This document shows, piece by piece, positions 45,371-58,900 of a stretch of 64,000 nucleotides of DNA; the first letter of the stretch is position 1, and every line of letters begins with the position of its first letter. Made by a program: the position numbers and the translations under genes. The notes under the pieces were generated by a model. It did no database searches. It was not told the origin of the DNA and saw only the letters and a list, made by a program, of their open reading frames with translations. Source of the stretch: Struthidea cinerea. Taxonomy: Eukaryota > Chordata > Aves > Passeriformes > Corcoracidae. The stretch lies in assembly GCA_013397865.1 (NCBI GenBank), contig VZTI01001127.1, forward strand, positions 522,480-586,479, read 5' to 3'.

Positions 45371-46630
45371 TGATTCAATAGGTAACAATTTACAGTGTCT
45401 AAAATTTCAGTCCCCATGTCATAATCCAATGCGATATTTTCATTGTTAATCAAGTGGCACGGGAACAACTGGAGTATCCCATTGTTAGACTATTTTCTCA
45501 AAAATATGAAACTCCATGAGAAGTAAATAATTCTTTATGTGGCCTAGTACAGTTTGCCAGACTTTCTGCTTTGTCTACAACTGAATCTGTTAGCTCTCTT
45601 TTCAGTGAATCAGTGCATAATTTTAGAAGAGGATATAGGAAAAACTAGGATCTCAGAAACTCTGACTAAGAAGCGGAGTCATCATGAAACCGTTAATGTA
45701 GGTCTCAGACTGCTCAGAGCTGGCAAACTGTGCAAATTTTTGGAGCATCTACTCTCCATCGTGTTAGGTAACACACTAGAGAGAGAAGTATTTCATATTG
45801 ATAGTAGTGAATCCCAGAGGATTAAAATCCTGGGCCTGAACAGGAAAAGACTAACATTAGGACCATAGTACTGCCCACTCAATTACACAGAGAGAGCAAC
45901 ATGTTAAGAAAGAGCAGAGAGGCCTCTGACAAAAATGAAAAAAAAATGCAAAAGTTGGAAAAACCTGTGTAAAGTAGAATAAGGCAGGCAAAAAAAATTT
46001 TATGCTGGTTAAACCATGACAAAACATTCTTAGAACAGGAAGTATTCTTGAGCTTCAATAACACTCTGCTTAAAAGTCCAAAACTATTGAAGAACTACTT
46101 GGCACTCTAGTCTTCTTTTTTTTTAATTTCGAGTTCTTCAACACTGGGCAGCTGCTGCCTTTTAAATCAAATATGAAGGAAAAGAGTACTTTCAAAAAGA
46201 GTACTTCTGAGACGAGTACTTATTGCAGAGAACCACACTACAATGGGTCTGACTGTGGATTGCCAAGCAGCTATGATTACTCTGCTGCTTACAAGGGTAT
46301 GTGAGGTACAAGCCTCCAGATTACTGGAGGTGAAAGCCAGAAAGCCAGTCTCCTGCAAAGCTGTGGGACTCCATGCAGACTTCTAGCAACATTCTAGAAA
46401 TAGCACTGCAATGCCACTTTTTGGGATGCTTGCTAGGATAGGCACTATGCAAGGCTGAAACAGTTGTGGGTTTTTTTGACCAGGTAGCCATAGCATAGCC
46501 ATACCTGAGCAACAGGAAATGATGAGAGGGTCCCTTTCAAACCTTGGATTGTTTATTTTCATTTATGTGAACTGATCATTGACTTTATTATGTATTGGTC
46601 TTCTAAATCATTGACTTCTTTTGCTAAAAT
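45371..46630. other. Intergenic, nothing recognised
   Basis: AT-rich. The short word gagtact recurs three times at 46.18-46.23 kb without a longer repeat unit. No gene. Confidence 0.65.
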
Positions 46631-47235
46631 CACAGAAGGTTGAAAGGGACCTTAAAGATCATCTTGTTCCAAACCCCCTGCTATGGGCAGGGACACCTTC
46701 CACTAGACCAGGTTGCTCAGAGCTCCATCCAGCCTGGCCTTGAACACTTCCAGAGATGGGGCACCCACAGCTTCTCTGGGCAACCTGGGTGCCTCACCAA
46801 CCTCACAAAAGACGTCTTCTTAATATCCAATGTACTCTCCTCAGTTTGAAGCTATTCCCCCTTGTCCTGTCACTCCATGCCATTGTGAATAGTCCCTCTC
46901 CACCTTTCTTGTGGGATCCCTTCAGGTACTGGAAGGCCACAATTAGGTCACCTCAAAGCCTTCTCTTCTCCAGGCTGAACAACCCCAATTCCCTCAGCCT
47001 TTCCTCTTAGCAGAGCTGCTCCATCTCTCTGATCACCTTGGTGGCCTCCTCTGGACTCACTCCAACAGCTCCATGTCCTTCCTGTGCTGGGACCCCAGAG
47101 CTGGAGGCAGCTCTGCAGGTGGGGTCTCACCAGAGCAGGGCAGAGGGGCAGAATCCCCTCCCTCCCCTGCTGCCCACGGGCTTTGGATGCAGCCCAAGAC
47201 ACACTTGGCTTTCTGGGCTGCATCTGAATGATGGG
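46631..47235 (-). mobile_element. CR1 LINE, antisense copy
   Basis: It carries the same blocks as 31918-32500 (ggcctcctctggactcactc, ccatgtccttcctgtgctgg, gagctggaggcagctctgca). The minus strand reads a CR1 ORF2 C-terminal frame. Confidence 0.92.
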
Positions 47236-48785
47236 GTGACACTCACAGCACTGCAGTAAAAATCTGTAATAATAATCGTAATCCATCTTAATTGAAAGAA
47301 GGAATAAGTATTAATATTTCCTACTGTAACATTCTGCAAGTGTGTTTGCTGGCCACAAAAGACTGTCTTTGCTCACAGAAGTTTACATTATTTTCTACTG
47401 AGGACCTAGTGGCACTTGAAGGCTAATTTGGAGTAATGGTTATAGCTGGAACCACTTTTCAAACAGAGGCAAAGTGAGGCAAAGTTTAAGATAAGCCTTG
47501 AAACAAGAGCAGTTCTGGGCATAAATCTGCATTTGGAGTTTGAAGCCTGTTTGATGGCAGGATCAACAAGTTTAAAGTCTTGATTCTCTTGCTTTGTGGG
47601 GCTTTTCTCCTGAACACCCAAAATGAAGATGGATATTCCTGATCATTTGCTAATAGTGCCTAGACAGTTGATTTTACAATTGTCTGGATTAGCAGACCAT
47701 AATTAATGTAGCTACTTGAGAAGCAAAGAGGAGTCCAAATTTCAGAGAAGGAGAAAGTGACATAACCCATTTTCCAAGTCAATCATCAACATCCTAGTTA
47801 CATGGTTTGTGTGGAAAATAAAGTGCAAAGGAGTTCTTACGGTATAAACTGTAAGAAGAGATGATGCAAATTTCATATCACAGAGAGTAACAAGAGAAAA
47901 GTTATCGTAAAGTATATCATGACATCTGGAAAAGAGAAAGACAGATACCACTTTTTCTGGAACTGAGCAGGAGGAAGCAACATATCCTACCCTGTGCGAG
48001 CCTGAACAATATTTTGTTTGCATTACCTTAAAAAAGTTAGCCAGGACTACAAACATAAAATTAAACTTTAATATTGTAATTACTGATTTCACAACACAGT
48101 TTCTGAAAGTTGTTACTAATTGAAATACAGAGGCTAACACAAATGCCTTGATCTTACTCAGCACCTAGCTGGGCATGTCTGCTTGATTAATCTTGTAAGG
48201 GAGAAAGTCAACTTCATGGAATTTCCATAGAAAAATCTGTGGAAATATGTGGAAAGAAGCTTGAAAAATTTTCACTTCAGACAGAAACAAATTACCCAAG
48301 AGATTCACTGGAGGTCTCAAAATCATATTGGTAAAAAACCAACGAAACAAGAAAGCCCCAAACAAAACCAATGAGAAAAGACAACCACACAAACATCTAA
48401 AGATATTTCTTGCAAGAGTGTTTATAGTGAACTGATTAAGAAATCAAATTGGAGGAAGCTGTGTGAAAAATAATATGTCAAACTGGGATCAGTTCTGTAA
48501 GCTGTGATTCCTCTCACCATGCTGATTAACAGCTGGTGGAGTACAAGGAAGTGGGAATTAGGGTCTTCAAGATAGCTTAAGACATGTTCATGAAACATAA
48601 CCCATGGGCAACTGGGAGGTAGTGTCACAATGACAAATTCAGAAAACAAACTAGTAGAGTAGAAACAAGTAGTGATAGACTTGCATCATTTTGCAGAAAG
48701 GCTATGTGACAGTCAAACTAAAAATAAAGAAAAAGGTCTATTAACAGTTTCGTGTTGTGCATGTGAAAGTTCTCAATTCTTTAAA
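47236..48785. other. Intergenic, nothing recognised
   Basis: A 140-codon minus frame at 47742-48164 is hydrophobic and Phe/Val-rich but has no recognised domain. Probably chance in AT-rich DNA. Confidence 0.6.
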
Positions 48786-49205
48786 TCATAGCACCAGAGA
48801 ATGGTTTGGGTTGGAAGGCACCTTACAGACCATCTCATTAAAACCCTCTGCCATGGGCAGGGTCAATTTCCACTAGACCAGGTTGCTCCAAGCTCCACCC
48901 ACCCTGGTTGTGAACACTTCCAGGGATGGGGCAGCCACAGCTTCTCTTGGTAACCTGTTCCAGTGCCTCACCGCCTTCACAGTAAATAATTTCTTCCTAT
49001 TATGTGATCTAAACCTGCCCTCTGACAGTTTAAAACCATTCCCCCTCGTTCTATAACTACATGCCCTTGTCAGAAGTCCCTCTCTGACTTTTGTGTAGCT
49101 CCCTTCAGTTACTGGAAGGTGGTATAAGGCCTTGCTGGAGCATTCTCTTGGTCAAACTGAACAATCCCAACTCTGAGCCTGTCTTCATAATCAAAACTCG
49201 ATACA
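48786..49205 (-). mobile_element. CR1 LINE 3' region, antisense
   Basis: It begins gagaatggtttgggttggaa, contains tccactagaccaggttgctc and gtaacctgttccagtgcctc, and runs to the gaacaatcccaactctgagc block. Confidence 0.93.
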
Positions 49206-51582
49206 ACTAAAGATCTCATCAAATTATCAACAAGTAAATCTGTAGAAAACATCAACCAGCACCTGATGCAGCCCCGGTAACCATGACATTAGCATCACTG
49301 GCTCTGGAGAATGTAAGGACAATGAATAGTTTCTTTCTCAGCAAGTCAACTCTCAGAGCAGTTTCAAAAATACTTCAAATTACTTTGAACTCAATTCCCG
49401 TTATGCCAAATGTCATGCTCTGAAACAAGCATTACAAGGTTCTTAGTAAATATTAGGAGACAAAAGTCTTAATACTTTACAGCAAGTAACTGAATAATGC
49501 TTTTTAATGGTATGGCATCTTCAGACTTCTGTGTCAATGCTGTGAAGAGCATAGACAGCTCTACCAGACACCTAGATCCTCTCCAACACAACGTTTTTTT
49601 GTGGTCTGGTCTATCTCAGTATCAGCTCTAAGAGCAGGCCAGAGCCTGCTCTCTGAAGATATCAAAGAATTTTGTGCTTTTCTTATCACACTGGGAAACA
49701 AATGCATTGTGTGAAGCAAAGAAGAGCAAGATACTATTAGGCTCAGGTACTTCGGACTCTGATAACTGCTTTTTTCATATGTTGGTACAACCTTCCATAA
49801 ACTTTGTTTCTTCGTGCAATTTTTCGTATGTTCTGCTAAACAAAAGGTTTATTATGCACGCCTATCAATAATAGAAAAATACCTCCATGTTTAACGCAGA
49901 AGAAAATAATAACTATATTAACTTTGTTTGGCAGCATCACAGAGGAGATGAGATGGCAGGAGCAGTGTAACTGTGTAAATGTACCTGAAAATCTTCTGTT
50001 CGAAGTATATCTCCTTTTTAAAATGCAGCCTAATCAATATACGTCTTCATAAAAGAAGAAAAAGTGCTATCGCTTCCTCAAATCTAGATCCCAATGGCAA
50101 TAATTTGGTGGTAAACTTCTGTAACATCTTTTGCTGACAAATGACACTTCTCATTCTCCACAACAGAAAAGACAGTTATTACTGAACAACCTATTCTCAC
50201 AAGGAAAAGGAGTGAGTCTTACAGACTCCTGAACATTGCTTTAAGGTCCTCATAGCACAAGAAGCTGTGTCCTTATGCTTTAATAAAGTATAAGAAGCTA
50301 AATTGTCTACCTTCAATCACTTATGCATGAAGACCTACAGGTGCAAACCCCACATTTTTTCATAGAATCATAGAACAGTTTAGGTTGAATGGGAACATTA
50401 AAATTCATCTAGTCCAACTCCCCTGTAATGAGCAGGGATATCAAGTAGATCAGGTTGCTCAGAGCCCTATCCAAACTCCATCTGAATGTTTCCTAGGAGA
50501 GGAAGAGTAGAGAGGCATCTACGACCAAGGAGGAAGGCTTTTCTTTCAGAGAGGAAGAAGCTAGCAGTACCTGAAGGTTGGGCAGAACGTCCACATGGGT
50601 TTCATCAGGCTGTTGCAGTAGTTAGGTCTTTTTAAAATTTCATACATCCCTTTTCAGCCCAGTGGTCACACTCTGTGCAGTCCTGGTAAGATGAATCACT
50701 GTGCTGCTTTCTCAGCATCATATCCAGATATTGCCTTTACACGTATCCCTATTCATGTGCGTATGCACAAACAAGGACACACCCATGCACACACTTACTT
50801 GCACAAAGATCTCTCTTGGGGCATTACAATGCCCTTGTCTTGCTTAACTCCATTATTACCAGTGGCTGTGCTGCAGTGATTTCTTATATATAGGCTTGAG
50901 ATGAGGGAAGACTTTGAGGGAGTGACGTCTTATGATAGCAGAAGCATCTAATAGAGTTTCATGACATAAAGCTGGCATGAATTTGGACTCAAGACATTAA
51001 TCTATAATCCTGCAGCACTGACTAAGAGCAATAAATCAAGTGTTGAAAATAGAGGGACTCTGACGTATAGTGGAGACTAATTTTTGAGAGCTGTGGAGGG
51101 TGTGAGGTTACACGCAGGAGCAGAACCTCCTTTTTTCAGCCACTCTCCAACAGGCTGTTCTGCCTCTTCCTTTCGGTGTGAAAGTATGGGGACAGGAAGA
51201 GATTGGCCTTATTCCACAGTAGCATGGGAGACCAGAGAGGCCTGTCAGCTTTACGTTATTTTGTTGTGAGAGAAGGCTGAAATGCCACTTTACTCCCCAA
51301 CTACATTTCCCCATCAGGAAGCCTGTCAAAGTGTGGAGGGAGGAAGAACCCACAAAGCTGTCTTCCCACCACTGGCACAGGTCAGGTTAGAGGGGCAAGG
51401 ACTTCACAGGCAGGCTTGGAAGGTGGGGAAGTAGAAAAACTGGGGTGGTCATCAGGAAAGCAGCAGGCTGAGGAGGGAGTGAGAGATTAGGGGGAAAGCA
51501 GAGTCCAGTCTCGTATGCCTGGGTGCTGTAGAGTGGACCTCCCTGCTGGCAAATAGGCTATTGCCAGCTGATGGCCTGAATC
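49206..51582. other. Intergenic, one CR1 piece, otherwise nothing recognised
   Basis: Apart from the CR1 fragment at 50358-50500 and a CA-rich patch near 50.75 kb, no gene or element is seen. GC rises slightly at 51.1-51.5 kb. Confidence 0.65.
50358..50500 (-). mobile_element. CR1 3'-end fragment, antisense
   Basis: tcatagaatcatagaacagt, then catctagtccaactcccctg and aggttgctcagagccctatc. Truncated inside. Confidence 0.88.
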
Positions 51583-52110
51583 TGTCATGGTTTTACCCCA
51601 GCCACCAGCAGTCACCACCCAGCCTTGCTCACCTGGGATGGGAGAGGGAATCACAATAAAAGTGAGATAAAAACAGCTGATAAGAGCAAAAGTTGCACAT
51701 ACAAGGAAAGCAAAAAAAGAAATTAGTTCCCATGGTTGGGCAGCTGTTCAGCCATCCCCAGAAGAGCAGGGTCCCATCACAGTAGCAGTGACTTGGGAGG
51801 ACAAAGTCTATCACTCCAAAACTTCCTCTTTCTTCCCTCTTTACATACTGACTGCGATGCCATGTAATCTGAAATATCCCTCTGGTCCTTTGGTGTCAAC
51901 TTTCATGGCTGTGTACCCTCCCAGCTCCTTGTGCACACCCAGCCACCTTGCTGGTGGAGCGGGTGGAGTGAGAGAGAAAAGGCCTTGGCTGTTCCCAAGC
52001 CCTGCTCAGCAGTAATGAAAACATCCCTGTGTTTTCAGCACTGATCCAAAATATGGTTCCATACAAGCTAATATGGGAAAAACAAACCTCTATCCCAGTC
52101 AAAACCAGCG
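51583..52110 (-). mobile_element. Solo-LTR-like endogenous retrovirus remnant
   Basis: The segment opens TGTCATGGTTTTACCCCAGCC and ends tatcccagtcaaaaccagcg on the plus strand, with internal blocks agccatccccagaagagcag, acttgggaggacaaa and ggccttggctgttcccaagc. This layout matches a well-known bird LTR family in reverse orientation. No internal retroviral genes adjoin it and no clear target duplication is seen, so it reads as a solo LTR, diverged and inactive. Confidence 0.7.
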
Positions 52111-54239
52111 GAGAAGGGCAAATAATTACCTTTAAATTTTGAACTTGGAAAAAAAAATGGAAGTCCCTTGGAAGCCCACTACTTCTAACTTCATGCAATT
52201 TGTTCAGAACTCTGCTTTCCAGCAGGAGCTCCTGACTGATGGCAATCACCTTGGTCTTACAACCATGCTGCTTATCACTAACCTCTCTCAAGTGAAGCAT
52301 GCACATTTTGAGTGCACGGGATGCACCCAGGATTCAGAAAGGTTTCAGTCTTTCTTTTAGGTCTTACAGGTGTCTGTGATGATTAACATAGAGTACAATT
52401 ATGAAAAAGTAATTATTTGCCTTGAAACAAAAACTCCAGTACAGGTAAAATTCCAGGTCAAAAAAATACAGCAGAAGTGCCAGCATATTCTGAGTTGATT
52501 CAGAAGAAAAAATAGACACACATTTTGTTCAGAATATGCATGAATAGAAAAAAATATTTTAATAGATTGAGAAAACCTTTGTTATTTGTCCAACTGATGA
52601 GTCAGTGTTAATCTGTAAACTCTAACTCTGATAACATAGCTGTGTGATGCATATTGCTTTCTCCTAGATCATGAGTCAGTGAGAGAAACAGATCACAAAG
52701 TCGCATCAGCAGAGAAGAATTCAACAAACACAAGAAACAAACACATCTGTGCCTCTCTGAAGTGAAAATGCCAGCAAATGTCATCAATGAAAATGTCAGC
52801 AAATGTCATCAATACTCACTAAACTCCCACCAGGAAGCCCCTGGACATGGAGGTCAGAAGGCTGCTGCCACGTCCACATTGCAGAGGACTGCTGCACTTC
52901 ACAGTGGCACAGTGGTCAAGCACGGACCCTGGTAGAGCTGATGGGTGTATTGCAGGACAGCGGGCAGCAGCGGCCTCACACTTCTCCAGAGCAGAACCCA
53001 AAATGTAGTGTTAGGACAACTCCGGTTTCATTTTCCACCTCATCCTCACGGTTCCTGGTGGTGGCTTCAAATAGTGGTGTTGCAGATAACTGTATGCTAA
53101 ATTTAGTGCTTGGTTTTTTTTTTAAAAGAGATTTTTAACCAATGAATTCTTGACAAGTGTCTACAGCTATTGAGTAATTTCAAAATGTGACAAACTGTGC
53201 AACATGATTGGTCTCTCTTTTGGTTGTTTTAGAATAATTATTATTAGAACACATATATGATTAGAACTATTCTCCTTTGGGAAGGCAATGAGAAGAAACA
53301 TGGTTTGGGCATCCATTCCTCAATGCTGTAAAGGTAATCTCTCCATGATTTTATAAACAATATAGTCCTGTAACATCAAACCTGTACCTACAGTGACAAT
53401 TTTTGGTAATTTATCTTGTTTGTGACCTGGTAGCCCAGAACACTTCAGCTTTCTTTGTTACATGACGAAGCTAATTTTTACCCAAAGAATAGGCCTTTTC
53501 CTTTCCTGACTGTTCTTTCTTAGAATATCAATATACAATGAAGATTTGATTATTTCTTTCTCCGCTTAAATGAGCTGCTATTACAAATCCTGTCTAACAG
53601 TACCTCCGTAAGTCTATTTGAGATGCATTTACTTAAGTCTGAATTTGTGCTTACAGGTGAGATACAAATGAGAAGAGAACTTCAGATGAACTTCTGCAGG
53701 GAAGGAAGGATACCATCTTCCAAGAAAAATTGCATATCATCATGAGAAGTCAATGTTCTTTGATAATATATAGCACTTACTAAGGTGTCTTTGTGTGTCA
53801 TTGATTTTTCTGTGGACATGCTGCCTGGAAATGAAAATGGAAGTTAACACGAAAAAGTATTTGTGTCATTTACAGCAAAAGGTGTTCTTGCAACTTCCTA
53901 TAAGTGTCATTTCTGCGTAGTAGATTTTGAATGTTCTGACTCATATTTGGCTAGTAAATGGTATCTCTAATATTTAGAAAACTTTTATTTTTCTTCACAG
54001 TGACTCTTACATAAATACTCAAAAATCTAGTCGTTCCAATTTGATGATATATATTCTCGCCAACTAAATATCTTCAATGGAGTTTTTACTGACAGTCGTA
54101 TCCTTCAGAACTATATACGTACTTCTCTTTCTTGGATTGCCTGACTTCAAATTCTCCCCAGCTTAACTATTTTTCACACATTTTACACGTGTATTTTACA
54201 TTTTTACAGAGTATCAAAATCTTCTCAGTAGTGCCCATT
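52111..54239. other. Intergenic, nothing recognised
   Basis: AT-rich. A small direct duplication (aatgtcatcaat with gaaaatg or caatgtcagc) is seen at 52770-52815. No gene. Confidence 0.65.
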
Positions 54240-54450
54240 GACAGGACAAGACACATTGGGCAAAAATTCAAACATGGTATTTCATCTGAACACACAGACC
54301 CCACTTCTTTTCTGTCAGGGTTGCCCAGACAGACTGTGGTGTCTGCATTCACAGAGGTATTCAAAACCCTACTGGACATGACCACTGGCAGCCTGCTCTA
54401 GGTGACTCTGCTTGATTGGGGGATTGGTCTATACCATAACAAGGAGTAAC
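54240..54450 (+). mobile_element. CR1 3' end, sense
   Basis: Sense CR1: agggttgcccagacagactg, ttcaaaaccctactggacat, gcctgctctaggtgactctg. The terminal part is decayed. Confidence 0.8.
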
Positions 54451-55159
54451 TTGCAGCCAAAAGTATTCTCTGAATCTGTGAGATTCTATTTGAAACCCTG
54501 CAAACATGTTGTAATATACTGACTTTACACCACATCCTTGTATCTCAGAAGAGTGAACAACTTCTAGAGACATATATTTATGTAATGTTGGGAAAGCTGT
54601 GTCTGTGGCTTTTACCCATATCTTTGGGTAGTTACCTTTGAGTTTTTTACTCCATGTCTGGGAGATCTGGAAGAGATAAGTGCTAGTTCAAGCAGTTTTC
54701 TAAGTACTGGTATCTAAGCTACTGCGTCATCATGAGATGTGTGGTAATCTTTTTCAGATCATCTACGAGAGGTTTTGCTTTTGGAGCCTTGGGCATACGT
54801 ACCTCCTTTACCCCTTACTTTTAGTTGACGTCTCATAAGTTTTAACTGCTATTTATTTATCAACTCTGAGAGCTTTTGTGCTTGGTTTTTTCAGAGAAAG
54901 GCATATCCTGTTGCTGCTTAGGAATGTGAAAATGGATATGTCTCCTCCCCTGCTCTTATTTTCTTCTTTACAGTTTTTTAGCATTTACCACCCTGCAGGA
55001 GCTGACTCATTGCTGAGTATCTTTTGGTGAACAAGAGTTCACAGAGAGTGTATATTTTAGACTTTCTTCCTCCCTCCCTTCAAATTTGCTTTTTCTCAAA
55101 TAGTTTTTGAAAGTCAAGTTCTTGCCATTCCTATGTCTTAATCTAGATATGACAATTTA

Positions 55160-55190
55160 TTTTATGGCTTTTTTTTTGGGGGGGGGGGGC
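55160..55190 (+). repeat. Poly-T/poly-G run
   Basis: A T run followed by twelve or more G. Simple sequence and a likely place for sequencing error. Confidence 0.8.
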
Positions 55191-55384
55191 AGAGGAGATG
55201 ATGTGGGTTGAGTTTTTTAGTTTTTTATTTTAGTTAAGTAGTGACAAATAGATGGTATATTTTTGCATTAATTCTATTTACTGTTCCACTAACCCTAAGA
55301 CACAATTTTTTGCTTTACCTCATGAGTATAATGCAAGTTTCTCTGCATGGGGCTACCTGAACACTGCAAAACCACCATCCCTGT

Positions 55385-55500
55385 GGATTTCCAAAACCTG
55401 GCTAAATCCTGAGCAACCTGGTCTAATTTGCAAGCTAGTTGGACTACATGGCATCCAGAGGTGCCTTTTACTTTAATCTTTCTCTGAGTCTGTACTTTCA
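55385..55500 (+). mobile_element. CR1 3'-end fragment, sense
   Basis: Degraded sense 3' end: gagcaacctggtctaatttg, gttggactacatggcatcca, gaggtgccttttactttaat. Confidence 0.6.
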
Positions 55501-55601
55501 AGTTGTCCTCTGTATCATGAGCATCACCTCAACAGGGAAACCCAAGTTTTAAAATTACAGGATCTGCCTATTTAATTTAAAAAACCCCAGTAAATTGTCA
55601 C

Positions 55602-55930
55602 TGTTACGTCCGAGGTGCATAAAGAAAGCAACACAGAGTCCAGGCTCATGAACAGTGGAAGCCGAAGCTTCTTCTTTAATCATTTTCTGACTACTATATA
55701 GGATAGATCACAACAGTGTGTTGAGTGGCAATAGGTAATTGGTTCCTCAGCCATCCACCCCTTGAGAGGATTGGCCAGGTTTTAAGATACCTATTCCAAA
55801 AGTCAAAGCCATAACAATCTTGCAAAACAGCCTGCAAGTGCAAGATGTTTATGAATCTGTGACCTTGTTTAAAATAATTTGCATGGGAAAGACCATCTTC
55901 TCACGGAATATTGAGAAAAGGCTGAAGAAT
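55602..55930 (-). mobile_element. LTR fragment of an endogenous retrovirus
   Basis: On the minus strand the element carries a TATA-like cctatatag (near 55691-55702), then ATTAAA about 25 bases on, then R/U5-like sequence ending acgtaaca, the CA end of an LTR (plus strand TGTTACG at 55602). The wording resembles a bird ERVK-type LTR. The other border is less clear. No retroviral coding sequence is attached. Confidence 0.6.
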
Positions 55931-58900
55931 TTCTCTGCTTCTAGATTTTTAGCACCTACAAGTAAATACTGTGGATATTAAAAAAAAAAAATTGCAGATA
56001 TTATCTACAATGTTTGTTACTTGTGAATAAAAACTACAATTCTCTGTGTGTTTTATCAGATAATATCAAGACAATAAGCTTTCCTTAAACACTTCTATTT
56101 TTCTGTGTCTGATTTGCTCAGCAAATACCAGAATATTTAATAACACTGTTAGTTTTGACTCACTAGCTCATTTCAGTAGAAAAGTAATCATAGTGTATCC
56201 AGTAGTATGTCAAACACCCTTTGTTTAGATTCAGATTTTGTCTGGTCTTCATATCAGGTAAGTTTCCCAGCGGCTGTCTTTGGTTTTTGTGTTTAAATCT
56301 CCTTAAATGAGCACTAACAGCTATAAAAACTAAGCCTGCAAAAAAAGTTGTCTTACAGTAAGGAATAAATATAAACTGTGTGTAGGATATAAGCCTAATG
56401 CTTCAGATTAATTTGTAGAGTCTGCAAACTTTAAACAGTATTCACATGCTGATAATTCTAGCACAAATATTTTAACAAATGCTCTTTTAAAGGCATTTCT
56501 GGAAGTTTGCAATATTTAAAGGCATGGCTAAAGATAGAACTCAATTTCTCTTCATTGCAGAACAAAACAGGACTGACTCTGGAATGCAAGGTGTGGTCCA
56601 GCACAGCTGATACATAAAATGGGAAATAGGGAGAATTTAAAGGCCCAGAGTGAAGACTTTAAAAGAGAAAACACCGGACACTTTTACCCTGGAGGTACTT
56701 CAGCTCTGTTAGATCCTCACCTTTGGGGAGAATCCTCCACAAGTGCTGGGAGTGGTGACTCTGTGCAGATCTCCCCACTGTCCCAGGCTTGGACACACGT
56801 GGCAGCTGCAGGCTGAACTCATGCCTAACCCTCATCTTGACAGAGATAAGATGTTCCCTGGTTAGAGTACATATATTACACTTGACACACACCTTAAGAG
56901 TCTGAGCTCCTTGTAGGTTATAGGTGGGATGGCAACTTTTTAAATATGGAATTATGATAATGGGAAATTTTGTCCTCTAACTGTTTTCATATAGAATGTC
57001 TACCATTGCTAACTGAGACTGGGCTGGGTAACAAGTACATCTCACTCATTCTCTTCCAAATGAAACTGGTGTAAATTACAGCCATGGTTCTTCATTGCTG
57101 TCTTTTGGAAGATGGATGAAAATTTCCTTATTCACACAGATGTATGGCTTCACCATGAAGCACAGGAAGCAACCTCTATCACTTTCTCAAATGGTTGAAT
57201 GAATATTTTTCTGGAGAAGGAGTTTTGCTTACCACTGGAAGAGGGGAGATTAGACTCGCATTTATGGCTCTCCCAGCTTCTGCTTCAAAACCCAAACTGC
57301 TGTTTTAAACAACATGACAAAAGAAATGTCTCCTGCTCAGACCTGGGTTGCAGGTAGTGAACATCCACATAAATGATGTGTTCCCTTTCAGCTCTCTCTC
57401 AGAAATCTTGGAAATGTGTCTACTGTCAGTGACATGTCCCATCCTGCTCTGCCCAGCACCAAGGGGCGTCTAGCCCGCGGCATGAGGAAAGAACAGGACA
57501 GGAAAAAGTTGTGGCAATGCTTCTTGCCCTTTCTCTTCAGTTTTCTTGAAGCATACAAGGACAGAGAGCCTGGCAATCATGTCTGTGAAGGGCACTGCTT
57601 TTCCTTCTGGCACTTTGTGGCAGAGAGATATGTTACTGCAATCCTGGGAAGGGCACACTCCCTCTGACGGGTGCAGTGAGGCTGTTAATCAATGACAGTG
57701 TTAATGAAAACCCAAAGCATTTGTTCACCTCCCAACCCAAAATCAATTTCTAATAGATAAGCAAGCTTGAGAAGAAAATAGTAAAATGTTTGGCATTGAA
57801 CTTTTAAAATATTGTACCTTAACATACACCAAGAAGCAACATGAACCAGAATGAAAATCAACAAACAATATTTACAATACTTTGTGAGTTCTTTCTAGAG
57901 GAATTAGAAATACAATACACAGACCTCACTCAGTGCACGTCTGCAAGATGTATGAGAGCACATTGCACTCAACCACCATAGATAGGACAGTTTCCTTTTT
58001 ATTCCATGGGCAGATCTGACCATGTGGATGAGACACAGATGCTTGGAAGCTCATGTATATGCTTTGTTTAATATCCATGCACCAATTCTAAACTACACTG
58101 ACACCTTAACAGTAGCCTTCATTAGGAAACAGCCCCTGATGTCATAGGTATCTATCCAACTCATGCCTTTAATTGCTAATTTTTAAGTTCTGAAAATTAG
58201 ACCAACATATCCATCTGCCTGAAACCAGGTGAAAAGCCTTTCTCAAAGCATAATATGTAGCATGTCTTACTTCTTTTCCTCTTTCTTCCCTCAAAGAAAG
58301 AAAGAAAAGACCAGAGTTTTTCAGTAAAAGATATCTGTTGCTGACACTCTGTTTGAGAAGCAAGGACACAGCAGATGCAGACTAAGGAAACAGCCTCTGT
58401 TAGATCCTAGTTAAAGCCCTGACTGCCTTAATTTTTTGTTTGACTCATGAAACAAATTAAAAATAAACAATGAGGATATGTTTGAAATGAAAATGGAAAG
58501 ATAAAAATTGCCTCCAGGAACACGTGACATTCATTCTGCATATGTTAACTCTCCATAGTGCTGATTTAAAGGCAGAGACAATAAATATCGAAATATCGAG
58601 GAATTCTCAGGTGGAATTTAGATAGAAAGCTTATAATTGCCTATGGGTGACTTTGTCAGGTCTTAATATTTTGCCAGGGAAAAGCTTCAAACTGTTGACA
58701 ACTACAATAAATAACTGCATACTGATACTTAAATTTTAGCCATAATATTTTCTAAATGGCTCTAACAGTCTCCAGAGCAATGTGCAATTCAGAGTAATGT
58801 TCCAAGCATCAGGGGGTATAAGAGTGAGGATCAAATTACCTTCATGTGAGATCAACGACCAAGAGAGTATCTGACAAATGAAAATAGTAAAAGGTTCTCA

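Noticed and set aside
47742..48164. 140-codon hydrophobic minus frame
   Set aside because: Composition is typical of AT-rich random sequence, with no domain, start context or splice signals.
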